From the NCBI GenBank assembly GCA_016808115.1, contig JAEQBH010002939.1:1-64000 (forward strand): a DNA stretch of 64,000 bases. The letters run 5' to 3'. The notes under the pieces are model-generated. The model was not told where the DNA came from. It ran no database searches and was given only the letters and a program-made list of their open reading frames with translations. The translations under genes were made by a program, and so were the position numbers. Within the stretch, counting starts at the first letter, position 1; each line of letters starts with the position of its first letter. This stretch comes from Tetrastigma voinierianum. Taxonomy: Eukaryota > Streptophyta > Magnoliopsida > Vitales > Vitaceae. Below are positions 34,490 to 45,474 of this stretch, piece by piece.

Positions 34490-35130
34490 AGGATGGTACA
34501 TTGGCTGTCTTCGGCGGCCGAGCCTCTTGGGGCGGAGGCGACTCTCTGGATGAGGCGAGCCTCTTTGGTTGGATGGGCCGGCCTCTTTGGCGGGGCGAGC
34601 CTCTTCGCGGCGGCCTCTTGGCCGGCGGCCTCTTGGCCGAGCTCCAGCAGGGATGGGGTTGTGTGTGGCCGGGCTCGGCAAGGATGAGGCGTGTGTGGAT
34701 AGCTGACGGGGATGGCTTGTGTCTCAGGAGCTCGGCCGGGGGATGAGGCCCGTGTGTGGCCCGAGCTCACGCGGGGATGGTTGTGTGTGAAGTGGCTTCA
34801 GTATGTGTGGCCGACTTCAGCCGGGGATAAGGTTGTTATGGCGAGCTCAACAAGGATGAGCTGTGTGTGGCCGAGCAACGGGGATGAGGCGTGTATGGCG
34901 AGCTCGGCGGGGATGGCTTGTGGGTGAGGAATGAGTTGTTTTGGCCCAGGAGGCTCGGTGGGGATGGTTGTGTGTGGCCCCGGCCGGATGAGGCGTGTGG
35001 CCAAGCTCAGCGAGGATGTGAGCTGTGTGTGGCTAACCTCGGCAAGGATGAGCTGTGAGGCCGGGGAGCTGACCTCCTTTGTGGGCTCTTCTGGCCAGAG
35101 GCTCGGCCCAGGGGAATGAGCTCGAGTGGG
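34490..35130 (+). repeat. GC-rich tandem array, unit about 30 bp, inside the LTR
   Basis: Roughly a dozen copies of a unit like gcgaggatgaggcgtgtgtgg with a linker gccgagctc. The phase marker ggatga/ggatgg recurs at about 34,651, 34,682, 34,708, 34,741, 34,774, 34,823, 34,853, 34,881, 34,910, 34,960, 34,985, 35,013 and 35,045. Long frames on both strands here are by-products of the low-stop, GC-rich repeat and not genes. Confidence 0.75.
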
Positions 35131-35695
35131 AGACCTTGACTTCGGATGACCATAGCTTCCTCGTCTGAAGTCGTTTTGCGTGTTCTTGGACTCTATGGAA
35201 AGCTCTCTGAGTCTAGAATCTAACCATATTCCTGTGGATGGCATTTAGTGCCCACATAGTTTTTGAAAAGTTGATTATTGCACTAAGTGCACTAATTACT
35301 GGAATCTTGAATAAGAGGGACTGTTATGTGTCATTGCTTAATAATTGAGTGACACGTGAATATGCGTGAATGAGGCTATTATATAGTTTGTTGAAGGTTA
35401 CCTGTGGAAAAATATATGAAATAAAATAAATAAATAAAAAAGACCCCCGGGATTTGGGGTGTCACAGCTTTGCAGCGTTTTGTCTCGCTATTATGGTCAC
35501 ATGAATGTATGATTGTATGTGTGGATAAATGTTTATTTTACTATGGGTTTATTAACTTGCGGTTTTGTGTGACCTTTTTATCACCTTGCTTGGTTTGTAT
35601 AATTATTGTACAATTTTATTTTTCAATCTATCTTTTGTGTATTCCTTAATGAGCGTGGGTGATGTAAATAAATTAGTAGCGATTTGTGAACTCCT

Positions 35696-37746
35696 TGTGG
35701 CCTTGGCCAAGGTGTCCGTTGACTACCGTCGACCCCCTACTTAATCTATACGTCTCATATCCACGAGACACATACCTAAGTAAATGTACCCAGACTGCAT
35801 CAATACTCATCAAACATGTACCCAACTATATTCTAATAGTCCAAGAGTTATTTTATTACTCTTAATCGAATACATATTAAAATCTACAATTCTAATACAT
35901 ATTATCCAAAACATCAAAGTCTGACAGGCTTTCTTCAAATCGGCCTCTAAAATGAGCAGTCTTCTCGAAACGCTCTGTGCACGAAAAATATTCCCTCGAC
36001 AAGGTGAGCTATCGCCCAATAGTGGAATCACCCTAAATGGAGCTCCCACCTAAGTGCATATCACGATGCTCCAAAGTAAACACACACACTCCAGTAAATG
36101 CGTGATCTTACTTGAATGTCTATATGATCAACCCATGTCCCGAGTCCTCACCGACTCCCTCACACTTGCCTAAGCCATGCATGAGAAAACATCCTTTTCA
36201 AAACAAAACTTGTTGTTCTTGAAAATACGCTACCGAACGTGTCAGTAAAAATATGGGACTACCCTCCGAGGCGAATGTGTTGGAGAACTTCCCGAAACAG
36301 TCATTGTCCTCATCCGAAATGATCTGTTGGACCGTCTCCCAACCCCATTCTCCGGAAAATCATCCTGTGAAATTCCTTTCGCAACCATGTTCGTTTTTCT
36401 TTCATTTCATGTCATGCACTCACACCTAATTTCTAGGTTACCCGGTGCATATGAAATGCATTATGCCATTTCAACCAATATACATATATCAATATGCAAC
36501 ATTCTCAATTTTTCAATCACACCACATGTAATTCAACAAAATCAACCATGTCGCTTCCGAATTTAGCTTCCGGCGAAGCGAAATCGCCAATTTCATACTC
36601 AATGGCCTATACACACAATTATATTCCATATAATTGAGCAAATCACAATTTCATCTCCAATGGCCTATACACACAATTATATTCCATATAATTGAGCAAA
36701 TCATGTTAACACATCAAGCTTATGCATTAACCTATCCATTTCTACACAAATCAAGCCATTCATTTCAACCAATCTCGTACACACCACACATGGACGTTTT
36801 TGGTCCAATTCACACAAACCCGGGATTGCTTTTAACAGTCCTAAAAGAACAATGGGCTGTCCGTAGGCAGCCCAATCACCAAACGTCGGTTCCTCTTGGT
36901 GGAACCGAATTCTATGCCCATTTCCGGTCTCCTACTCACCAAAACATAATTTATTATATAAATTATGACACAAACACCCAAATCAGTCCCTAAAACTGAC
37001 ACGGACTGTCCAAATGGGCCTCTAAAATTTTCACACTTCGGTTCCAAGATTTTGGACCGATCAAATGGCCACTCACGGCCTCAATCCAACACAAGCATCA
37101 CAAAACACTTAAATCGAGAGTAAAACAAGTAGGATAAAACCCCTACCTCACGGAGTTTGTCGAAACTCCAAGAAACCGGTGTCCACGGTTGCCCTCGCGC
37201 GTAGAACAGCTTTCCTTCTGCTTGAAACCAATCAAGCGTCGAGATCGCTGAAAACCTAGAGAGAAAGGTGCTCTCTCTCTCTCTAAGATATCAAAGCACA
37301 ACTTTTGCGTCTTTTCCCCCTCGCCACGTTTTGGTTTCCCTTTTTGTTTGAGAAGACAACTATTCCCAGTTTGTCTTATTCTCATTAATCAACAATTGCC
37401 AAAATTAATTTGTCCCTTCTTCCCTTTATTTTGACTTTTCTATCGATGGCATCATGCATGTGTCATATTAGTAGGTCCCACCTTAGAGCTCAACGACTGA
37501 ATTTGATGCTTGACATTGGCGCAACGTGTGCCCTCAAAATGCGCCAAGTGTCCCACTCGACGCTCGTTTCCTAGAAAAACGTGCAAATTAAATGTCGCAA
37601 TTTGTGAAAAACTCAACAATGGTAGCTAGATTCGCGAGCGATTCCGCGGTGAAATCCGTTTAGTCATCGAGATCTAGAAAAATTTTGAATTTTTACGAAA
37701 TTACGATTTTGCCTTTTGAAAAATTAGATTTTCTAGGGGTTTCACA
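35696..37746 (-). mobile_element. Gypsy LTR (Tekay-like), minus strand, probably solo
   Basis: Read on the minus strand it starts tgtgaaacccctagaaaatc at 37,746 and contains aattacgattttgcc, 'ctagatctcgatgac', 'cctccgaggcgaatg', 'gactccctcac...ctaagcc' and 'tacctaagtaaatg' in reverse, all matching the 13.4-23 kb LTRs. Its 3' end near 35,696 is diverged (ggccaca instead of gcgtcaca). The flanks ctcct and ctcac match at three of five positions. No pol sequence adjoins either end. Confidence 0.65.
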
Positions 37747-38340
37747 CTCACCCGATGGAGGTTTTACGTATCCTTTTGTTGTTGTTCGAGGAGAAATTCA
37801 TGAGTGAAAGTGGTCGTTCTTGGCCACACGAGACCTCTGATAGCATTGTTCATGGCGGCACAAACCCTACAATGGCTCAGAACATGACAGCACATATTAG
37901 GGTTGCGATTTTTTGTTAATACAGTGTTGCTGTTTTTCCGAAATGACGATGCAGTGTTACAAATTAGTACTGAGCGATTCTGAATTAAAGTAATCGGTAT
38001 GGCGGTTATATTAGTGAATCGCGTACATATTAATTGGGCCCCATTACAAGTGTACTATTGATTACAAATTAAGAAGTAATCAATATAGCGGTTACATATT
38101 AGTGAGGAGTGTTACATATTAGTGGGACATTACAAATTATCACGGGCAGTTACAAATTAGAGTTTTGTTATGACGGTTACATATTAGTGGGGCTGTTACA
38201 AATTAATACTAGACAGTTATAAATTAAGAATGTCGGTGGGGCTGATACACATTAAGTCGATCCCAGTTGGGATATTTGCGCTGAGCCACGGCTTCGATCG
38301 AGTGTCTACATTCGTTTGCTTGGGTAGTGAACTAAACCCT
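37747..38340. repeat. Array of short ttacaaatta/ttacatatta motifs
   Basis: Between about 37,900 and 38,260, gttacaaatta and gttacatattagtgggg alternate in about ten degenerate copies at 25-40-bp spacing. No coding frame. The flanking parts (37,747-37,890, 38,260-38,340) show nothing recognisable. Confidence 0.6.
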
Positions 38341-39179
38341 CAAAGTTGAAGAATGACCATAATAACTAGACTTTTATCTCTTTTATGATTATTTATCTTG
38401 ATTGGTATCTTTTTATTTGTTAATTAAGTGATAACATGGATAATGGTTATTATGGATTTATGTTTAATTATCTAGATTAAAAATCACAATTTTGGATAAT
38501 ATATATCGAACAAGAGATTAAAATTAATTCCCATGTTTTAATATAAATTATTTTCTCAAAGGGAATTGGAATTTTATTAGTTTCCTATTTATTAGTTTTC
38601 CAATTTTGTAATTTTTAATTTATTTAGAATTAAACATATATATTAAACCCTCATTTTCCAAAAACTAAGTAGGTGAGGAATTTATCAGGTTTAGATCCCA
38701 TGGTCTCACATCACTAGTTTGTAGTGATACAAATTAATTAGTGTTAGTCTTGGTACCTTCCTCTATCAAGATTGATTAGTGGACTCAATAAGTACAAACT
38801 TAGTAGGAATGAATTCTACCTAGATGGTATTAATGTGAATCACTTCTCCATAAGAGGATTCATTATGGAATAATAGATCTAGAATTAAGTGATGGTATAC
38901 ACTTAGCCATAAATAATAGTATCCTCTCCATCTGAGTCACTACTATTCTTTATAGGACCAAAGCTAAGTCATCTATTTAGTTTTGTTTGGCACGGATCGT
39001 TGCATAGATAACAAGATTAATAGGAATTGGCCTGTCTGAACAAGTCGGAAGGGCCATAATAGCGATAAAGTTCTATCACAAAACATAATTACATTCTCAG
39101 GGCTCGAACTAGATACTACTGGTTAAGTTATGAGATACCGTAATCATCTCATCTCAAATTTGTAATAAATAAACAGATC
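38341..39179. other. No gene recognised
   Basis: AT-rich sequence with no sustained frame or terminal repeats. It has the texture of retroelement non-coding DNA, but no family could be named. Confidence 0.4.
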
Positions 39180-40573
39180 CAATATACAAAATCACTAAAA
39201 ATCATAAATGATGAAATAATATCCCGATGATACAAATTGATAAAAACCATAAACGATGAAACAATATCCAGGTTAATAGCATAATAACATGATGGTATAA
39301 AAGCTTATAAATTTTATAATATAATGACTAGAATATCTCTGACTCCACTTCTTCAACATACTAACAACCATAATATGATATCTTGATGGTCGTTAGACTT
39401 ACAAATTTTATAATATAATGACTAGAATATCTCTGACTCCACTTCTTCAACATACTAACAACCATAATATGATATCTTCGATGAATTCGTTAAGCTTACA
39501 AATTTTATAATATAATGACTAGAATATCTGTGACTCCACTTCTTCAATATACTAACAACCATAATATGATATCTTCGATGAATTTGTTAAGCTTACAAAT
39601 TTTATAATATAATAACTAGAATATCTCTGACTCCACTTTTTCAACATATTAACAATCATAATATGATATCTTCGACAAATTCGTTTTGTTTGTCTGAATC
39701 ATTCTCACATAAATAAAACCTTGTAATAAGACAAAGAAAAACATAAAGTCATAACAAATCAATGAAAAACCAAACGTTGTAATAAAAAGATGACAACATG
39801 AAAAATAAGATAAGACCTAAATATTTATAAAATAATCATTTTATTAAGCAAAAAATAAAATAAAAAATACATATAATTGATTTTAGGTCAAGAATAACAA
39901 AAAAAAATTATTATTTTTTACTAAAAAAAAAAGCTAAAAAACAAATGAAAGAAAATAAGGGAATAGCAGCTAGGGTTTTTTTATTTATCATAATTATTAC
40001 CATTTCTTTTGTATTTTAAATATGCCCACAAGTATGGAATTTCAAGCTTATTTACAAAATATTTTTAACAAAAAAAAATGATAAAAAAAAAATGACAAGA
40101 TGCAAAATCGTTAAAAATCATAAATGATGAAACAATACCCAAATGATTACAAATTGCTAAAAACCATAAACGATTAAACAATATCCAGGTTAATAGCATA
40201 ATAATATGACGGTATAAAGCTTACAAATTTTATAATATAATGACTAAAATATCTCTGATTCTACTTTTTCTATATACTAACAACCATAATATGATATCTT
40301 CAATGAATCCGTTTTGTCCGTCTGAATCGTATTCATACATATAAAACACTTTAATAAGACGAAGAAAAGCACAACATCGTAACAAATCAACGACAAAACA
40401 TGTTATAATAAAAAGATGACAACATGAAAAATAAGATAAGACCTAAATATTTGTGAAAGAATCATTTTATTAAGCAAGAAAACGAATATATATATATATA
40501 TATATCATAATTATTACCCTTTTTTTTGTATTTTAAATATGCCCACAAGTATGGAATTTCAAGCTTATTTCAC
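39180..40573. repeat. Duplicated AT-rich locus with an inner ~95-bp tandem repeat
   Basis: Unit A (39,180-40,080) and unit B (40,090-40,573, continued at 62,331) share 'aaaatcataaatgatgaaa', 'aacaatatccaggttaata', 'gacaacatgaaaaataag' and 'acaagtatggaatttcaag' in order. Within unit A a ~95-bp subunit (aattttataatataatgac ... catactaacaacc) is repeated four times (39,300-39,690), while unit B has one. Unit B is interrupted by the Tat-lineage element at aagcttattt. Unit A keeps the uninterrupted form aagcttatttacaaaatat at about 40,061-40,079. Confidence 0.8.
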
Positions 40574-41264
40574 GTGATGCCTTTTTAGCAGGAAATGGGG
40601 TTTGGAGGCGAGTTGTTGGGGTCATTGGGCGGATACAGGCGTAGTTGGTCGGTCGGTTGTGAAATAGGGACTCCTCTGCAAAAATGAGAAAGGAAAGTTA
40701 ACGGGGGCTTGCCTTCGCCATAGCATCGATGCCTAAGTCAGTTCTTCCTTGAGAGAAAAGATAAACTGCTTAGAGGGCGAATATTTTTTTTTTGCGTACC
40801 TTTCACCAAGGGGGTGGCCTGATATATATAACGTATGTTTTCCCAATTGGATGGTAGTAAGGATTCTTTCCCATTGGATGGGATATTTTCTTCCTTTATC
40901 GATATCAGATTTAATAAGGGATATTGAAGGAGCAGTTTATTGAGAATTATCCTTCTCCCTTATTGGTGAGATCCGGTTTGATCTGCAGGATAAGCTGTTT
41001 ATTGTGAATTATCCTATTTTCCTTGCTTGTGAGATTTAGTTTGATTTATAGGATAAGATGTTATTGGGGATTATCCTACATCCTTGTGGCGAGATTGTCG
41101 ATTTGGATGTGGGCCTTCCCAATTATCCATGTTATCGATAGCGGCGGCGTGCGGGGAGGAGGACTTTCGTTTGAAATTGGCGCAAGTGGCTTTTGGTGTT
41201 TACCGGGCTTGCCTCTTCTTTGTTTAGCGAGTGGGCCTACGCGCTGTTCTAAAGCACTCTGTCG
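40574..41264 (-). mobile_element. 3' LTR of the Tat-lineage element
   Basis: Shares with 61,660-62,330 'tgatgcctttt', 'ttggtcggtc', 'gactcctct.c', 'tgcgtacctttca', 'gtatgttttcccaattggat', 'cccattggatggga', 'tatcgatatc.gatttaata', 'attatccttctcc' and 'attatccatgttatcg' in order. The edge with the 3' region is approximate. Confidence 0.8.
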
Positions 41265-44214
41265 ATTTGCCCGACCCTTGTATATGCGGTGTCTGCGTGG
41301 GTAAGGCACGTAACGTTTCGTATTGAGTGTGATTCAGGTATGCGCTGTTTGGATCGATTGGGGGCTTTGTCGGCCGTCATATGCCTTGTGATAATGATGA
41401 CTTTTTCGGTTCTGGCTCATTTCTTCTGGTCTTTCAATTTCTTTCTTTTTCTTAGTATATATCCTCTAGCGGTTAAGCCTTGTGTTCCCTTGATCTGAAG
41501 CTTTTTCTTTGCTTTTTAGTTGGATTGGTTCCCTTTCCCTTAGTATTAATGCGAACCTTCGTGCAGTCCTTTTGGCGTCTGCTTAAGATAGCTTTTAGTT
41601 CTATTCACGGGGCGGTTGCGTCTTTCTCCTTGATTGTCTTTTTTGAGTAATACAATGGCGAGAGGCTAGATTGGCTAGGTTTGTTCTCCACTACTTGTTA
41701 TTACACCATGCTGGGTGCGGGTGGCTCTTCTTCCTTGCGCATTGGAAGTGACTCCTCGGTTCTTGCCGTTCAGGCGGGCCAGCGGCGCCTCGCCCTTCCG
41801 GTTGGAGTTAATCTTGAGACACCGGGGAGCCCCTTTTTCCCTTGAGCAAGGTAAGAGGAGAATTGACCAATTAAGTATCAGGGATCAAAATATACGGGAA
41901 GTCGCCGTGCGAGAATCTCTTTCTGGCGGTGGGACTAACTCCGACCCTTGTATGGGGCCACTTTTTGTCGGTACGTTATAGGCCTCACTTTTGGTGTCAG
42001 GTTTGGTCCCCTGACGTTTGACCTCTTCGTGGTTAAGTGCCCAGATGGTATTGCTTCTTTGAAGTGGCCCTTAAACCAATGACCTTAAGCTTCCCTCTAC
42101 ACCCTTTATAAAAGGGGTTTCTGACATTGATATGCGCCACTTCTCAACACTTGTGATTACGGGGTATTTTAGTTGGGTGATGGTTCTCTTAGGGGACAAG
42201 GGTTTTGGTGTTCCCGACGCCACTTCTGACTCACGGACAGCACCCCAGTGTGAAGAGGCCTGTAGAACCTCTTTATCTATCGGGCATGTCGGTGTCTCCC
42301 CCAATTATTCACGGACCTTAGTCATCTCATAGACACGGAAGGAGCGTTGTTTGCCGTTAAGCGGCGCAATTGGGAATTATGACCCCCTTAATGAGGATGA
42401 TACCATGGGCGTTTTGGTTGCACGGACACCCCAGGGAATCTGAGTATTGCTTTATTTTAGTATAGTCTTTGTGAGCTCATTGGTATCTCCACAGTACGTT
42501 ATTTGCGTGCCTTTCGGTGTTATGACAGATCCTGACCGAAAGATAAGGTCATAATCTGCGGGGAGTTGGCTAAATACCCCGCTCACCTACTGGGGCTGAG
42601 TCGGTCGGATATTCTGGACCTTGAAGCTTGAGGTCCACAGCTCTCTGCCCTTTGGGGCCTTCACCCCTCCTTCCTCTATGAAATTCTCTCTAGTGGGTCT
42701 TAGATTTACCCAGCCCACCGAGGAGAGCTTACGGCTTTCAGTGGAGGCGTCCAGAAGTCTCGGAGCGTAAGACGAAGAAGCTGGGGACTCAGTTGAGAAG
42801 GGCCCTTGGAAGCAGGTAAAGTTACAAAATGGGGGCATCTTCTCCTTCCCCGCCACCAGCGTCAGAATCTGAGGCGAGTGTTCGCAGCCTCTGGTGAGGT
42901 CCTCAAACTCAGGTTCGCGGCCGGATTGGTTCTCTTGCAAAGGCAAAAAGACTCTCGGGGAAGGGCTGAACATCAGGGTGGAGTCGACTTTGTGTGTCTT
43001 GTTTGGAGTCCGGCGTGGGGTGTTGAACGCTTTCTCCTCGAGTAGAAGAGGTTGAAGGCCAGAGGGCGGTGACCAGAGATGGTGATTCCTTGCTTTTTCA
43101 ATGCAGGAGCTTCTTGGATTTGGTCAGGATCTCTTCCATCCTCGAGGATTCTTACCTGCGAGAGGTGGCGCCACCTTTCGTTGAGGAGGCCTTAGCTCTA
43201 TCCTCAGGGGGCCCGCCTCTAGTGAAGTTCAGAAGTAACTTGCGGGTGTCGATTTTAACTTGAGTTGGGTATTGATCTTTATATTAGGTGTGGGCGGTGC
43301 CTCACATTTGAAGGTTTAGTAAAAGGCCGGTCGAACAAGGAGCCGTATCCAGCGCCCGAGTTTATAAGGTAAGGGTGGCTTCCGCATACGAAGAATTCAG
43401 CTAATTTGCGGGCCAAGTCAGAATATGGCGAGGAGCGGTGGGCTTAAGTTCCGGTTGGGAGGCATACCTTGTCGGCGCGAGCTTCCGTAGGGTAGAAGAG
43501 AGAGGCTAGAAGCTTGACTTGAGGCGGTAGGGTCGGGCTTCGTGAGGGTTCGGAGGATAGGATCTGAGGAATTTGTCTGAGATGACTTCTTTGGGAGGCC
43601 CGAGGGCCATTTAATCACCTTTCGATCCTAAACTTGGATGGTTGGAATGGCATTTCGTCTGAAAACAAGGCTACTTGAGAATTAAGGAAGAGGCTGCGTC
43701 GCGACCGAGGAAGGCAGTAGCGCAAATGTTGAAGCCGAACTTCTGTCGCGAGGTCTCAGGGGTACATTAGCTACGTGGAGGCCCGAGAGTACCATGGGTT
43801 GCGGGGACCTTGAGCGAGACTGGTCGTTCAGAGGGACGAAGTTATAGCGAGCTTGAGGGAATGAAGCACATGCTCGATGACGTGGTGGGCGCCTTTGGAG
43901 GAAGGCGCTCTGCCTACCCGGGCGCTGGACCACCGGCTTGACATCCGTAAATGGAGGCAAAAGAGTCCCGCTGGCGAGACTTTAAGAACCGGACACCCCT
44001 GCGAGGCCAGCTCCTTGCCGCTTTGCTCCTTCCTCACGATGCTCGACCTTCCGCCGCATTACCTTAAGCTTGCTTGTTGTTGTTGTTGTTGTTTTTTTTT
44101 TTTTTTTTTTTTTGGAGGCTTAGGATTCCCGAGACATATGTAGTTTTCCTTAATGAACATTCATTTTATCTCACCACTTTCGCCTCACATTTGCGCTCTT
44201 CGCATTCATTACGC
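41265..44214 (-). mobile_element. 3' non-coding region of the Tat-lineage element, possible antisense ORF
   Basis: No minus-strand pol homology. On the plus strand, i.e. antisense to the element, frame pieces occur near 42,829 (MGASSPSPPPASESEASV) and 43,100-43,262 (SFLDLVRISSILEDSYLREV and APPFVEEALALSSGGPPL). The second piece directly follows a splice-acceptor-like ttttcaatgcag (43,095-43,106). Some Tat-lineage elements (Grande, RIRE2, Retand types) carry antisense ORFs in this position, so this may be a decayed one. I do not recognise the protein. A T-run lies at 44,092-44,113. Confidence 0.4.
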
Positions 44215-45474
44215 ATGGCCCGAATTGACTTCTTGATTTGCATGGCACGAATTGACGTTTAGGCTGATCACGGCTCCTGGGCTGCATGGCTTGAGTTGAG
44301 TGGTGACTCTTTAAGCGTATTTGAAACCGTGTTTGAATGCCCGTGACGCTCTGAAATTTGCATAACTTTGATAGGCTCAGTTGAGCTCTTCAAATGATTT
44401 CTTCCAGGCTCTGGCGTTGAGCCTTATGGATAAATTACTGGTGAAGCTGACTCTTAAGTGCATGGCACGAGTAGAATAGTGAGCTCTTCAAAGGCCCGAG
44501 TTCATCTTTGAGCTCCACAGGCGGCGAGCCTTGTGAAGCTAAATTGCTGAGTTGAACTAACTCTTAAGTGCATGGCCAAGTAAGTAGTTGAGCTCTTAGC
44601 CCAGGCTGTTAGGCTCCTGGCCTTTGAGACCTTATGGCTAAGGTACTGGTGAAGGCCGACTCTTGGTACATGGCACAGTAAGTAGTTGAGCTCTTGAGGC
44701 TGTTTCTTTGAGCTCCCTGAGATCACAGGCGAGGCCTTGTAGGCTAAGTGCCTAGCAGCAGGCCCGGCTCTGGGCTCAGTACTTCCGAGTAGAGTAGTTG
44801 AGCTCTTGATTGGCTCTTTGGGCTCTGGTGACCCGAGGGCCTTGTGGGCTAAATTGCTTGGCGAACTAACTCTTGAAATTTTGCATGGCCTTAGTAGAGT
44901 AGTTAGGCTCTTCAAGCTGATGCTTTGAGCTCTGGCCCCGAGGCCTTGTGGGCTAAATTGCTGAGCTGAATTAGACTCTTGGGGCACGCATGGCCTAAAG
45001 TAAGTAGTTGGAGGCTCTTGGTGAGTGTTGGGCTCTGGGCGGCGAGGCCTTGTGGTAAGATTACTGAGGCGAAGCCGGCTCTTAGGAGTGCATGGCACAG
45101 TAGAGTGGATTGAGCTCTTCAAGCTAGCCTCTTGGGCTCTGAGTGAGGCCTTATAGGCCTAAATTGCTTGAAATTTGCAGATTGACTCTTAGATTTGCAT
45201 GGCTGAGCTAAGATGGGTTGAAGCTCTTGGTAGCATTTCTTTGGGCTCCCCAAGTGCGGAGCCTTGTGGGCTAAGTGCCTAAAGCCTAAACTTACTCTTA
45301 GGGTTGCATGGCTGGAGTAGAGTAGTTGAGCTCTTGGCCCAGCTCTTTAGGCTCTTTGGCGCGAGCCTTGTGGGCTAAATTGCACGAGAAATTTGAGCCG
45401 ACTCTTAGTGCATGGCTGAGTAAAATGGTTGAAGCTCTTCCAAACTAAGGCTAACCTTTGGGCTCTTGAGGCGT
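44215..45474 (-). repeat. Tandem array, unit about 106 bp, in the Tat 3' region
   Basis: The phase marker gcatggc recurs at about 44,461, 44,571, 44,671, 44,883, 44,990, 45,091, 45,199, 45,306 and 45,411, i.e. every 100-110 bases, with gagccttgtgggctaaattg and gtagttgagctctt blocks in each unit. About ten units lie here; earlier looser ones start near 44,215. The array continues beyond the Athila insertion at 55,296. An open frame of about 200 codons on the minus strand (44,502-45,122) is just read-through of the repeat. Confidence 0.85.

Larger units (their letters stand above)
32594..35466 (+). mobile_element. Gypsy LTR, second Tekay-like subfamily, plus strand
   Basis: Starts tgtgagaccggataag and ends cccccgggatttggggtgtcaca. 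It shares 'ctctagatctcgaatgat', 'gagagagtcagtgaggact', 'tgcacccaggtgggaagtag' and the tcggaggttgtcc motif with the LTRs at 11.9-23 kb, so it is a related subfamily. At about 2.87 kb it is longer than those, because of a tcggagg minisatellite (33.6-33.8 kb) and a GC-rich array (34.5-35.1 kb). The flanking pentamers cattt and gcttt match at only three positions, so the ends or a target duplication are not proven. No primer site was recognised after it. Confidence 0.6.

Noticed and set aside
34454..35244. Several long overlapping frames on both strands
   Set aside because: The GC-rich 30-bp repeat has few stop codons in any frame. No conserved domain was recognised and the frames mirror one another.
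44502..45122. Open frame of about 206 codons on the minus strand
   Set aside because: It lies wholly in the ~106-bp tandem array and its protein is a repetition of the array unit. The absence of stops is a by-product of the repeat.
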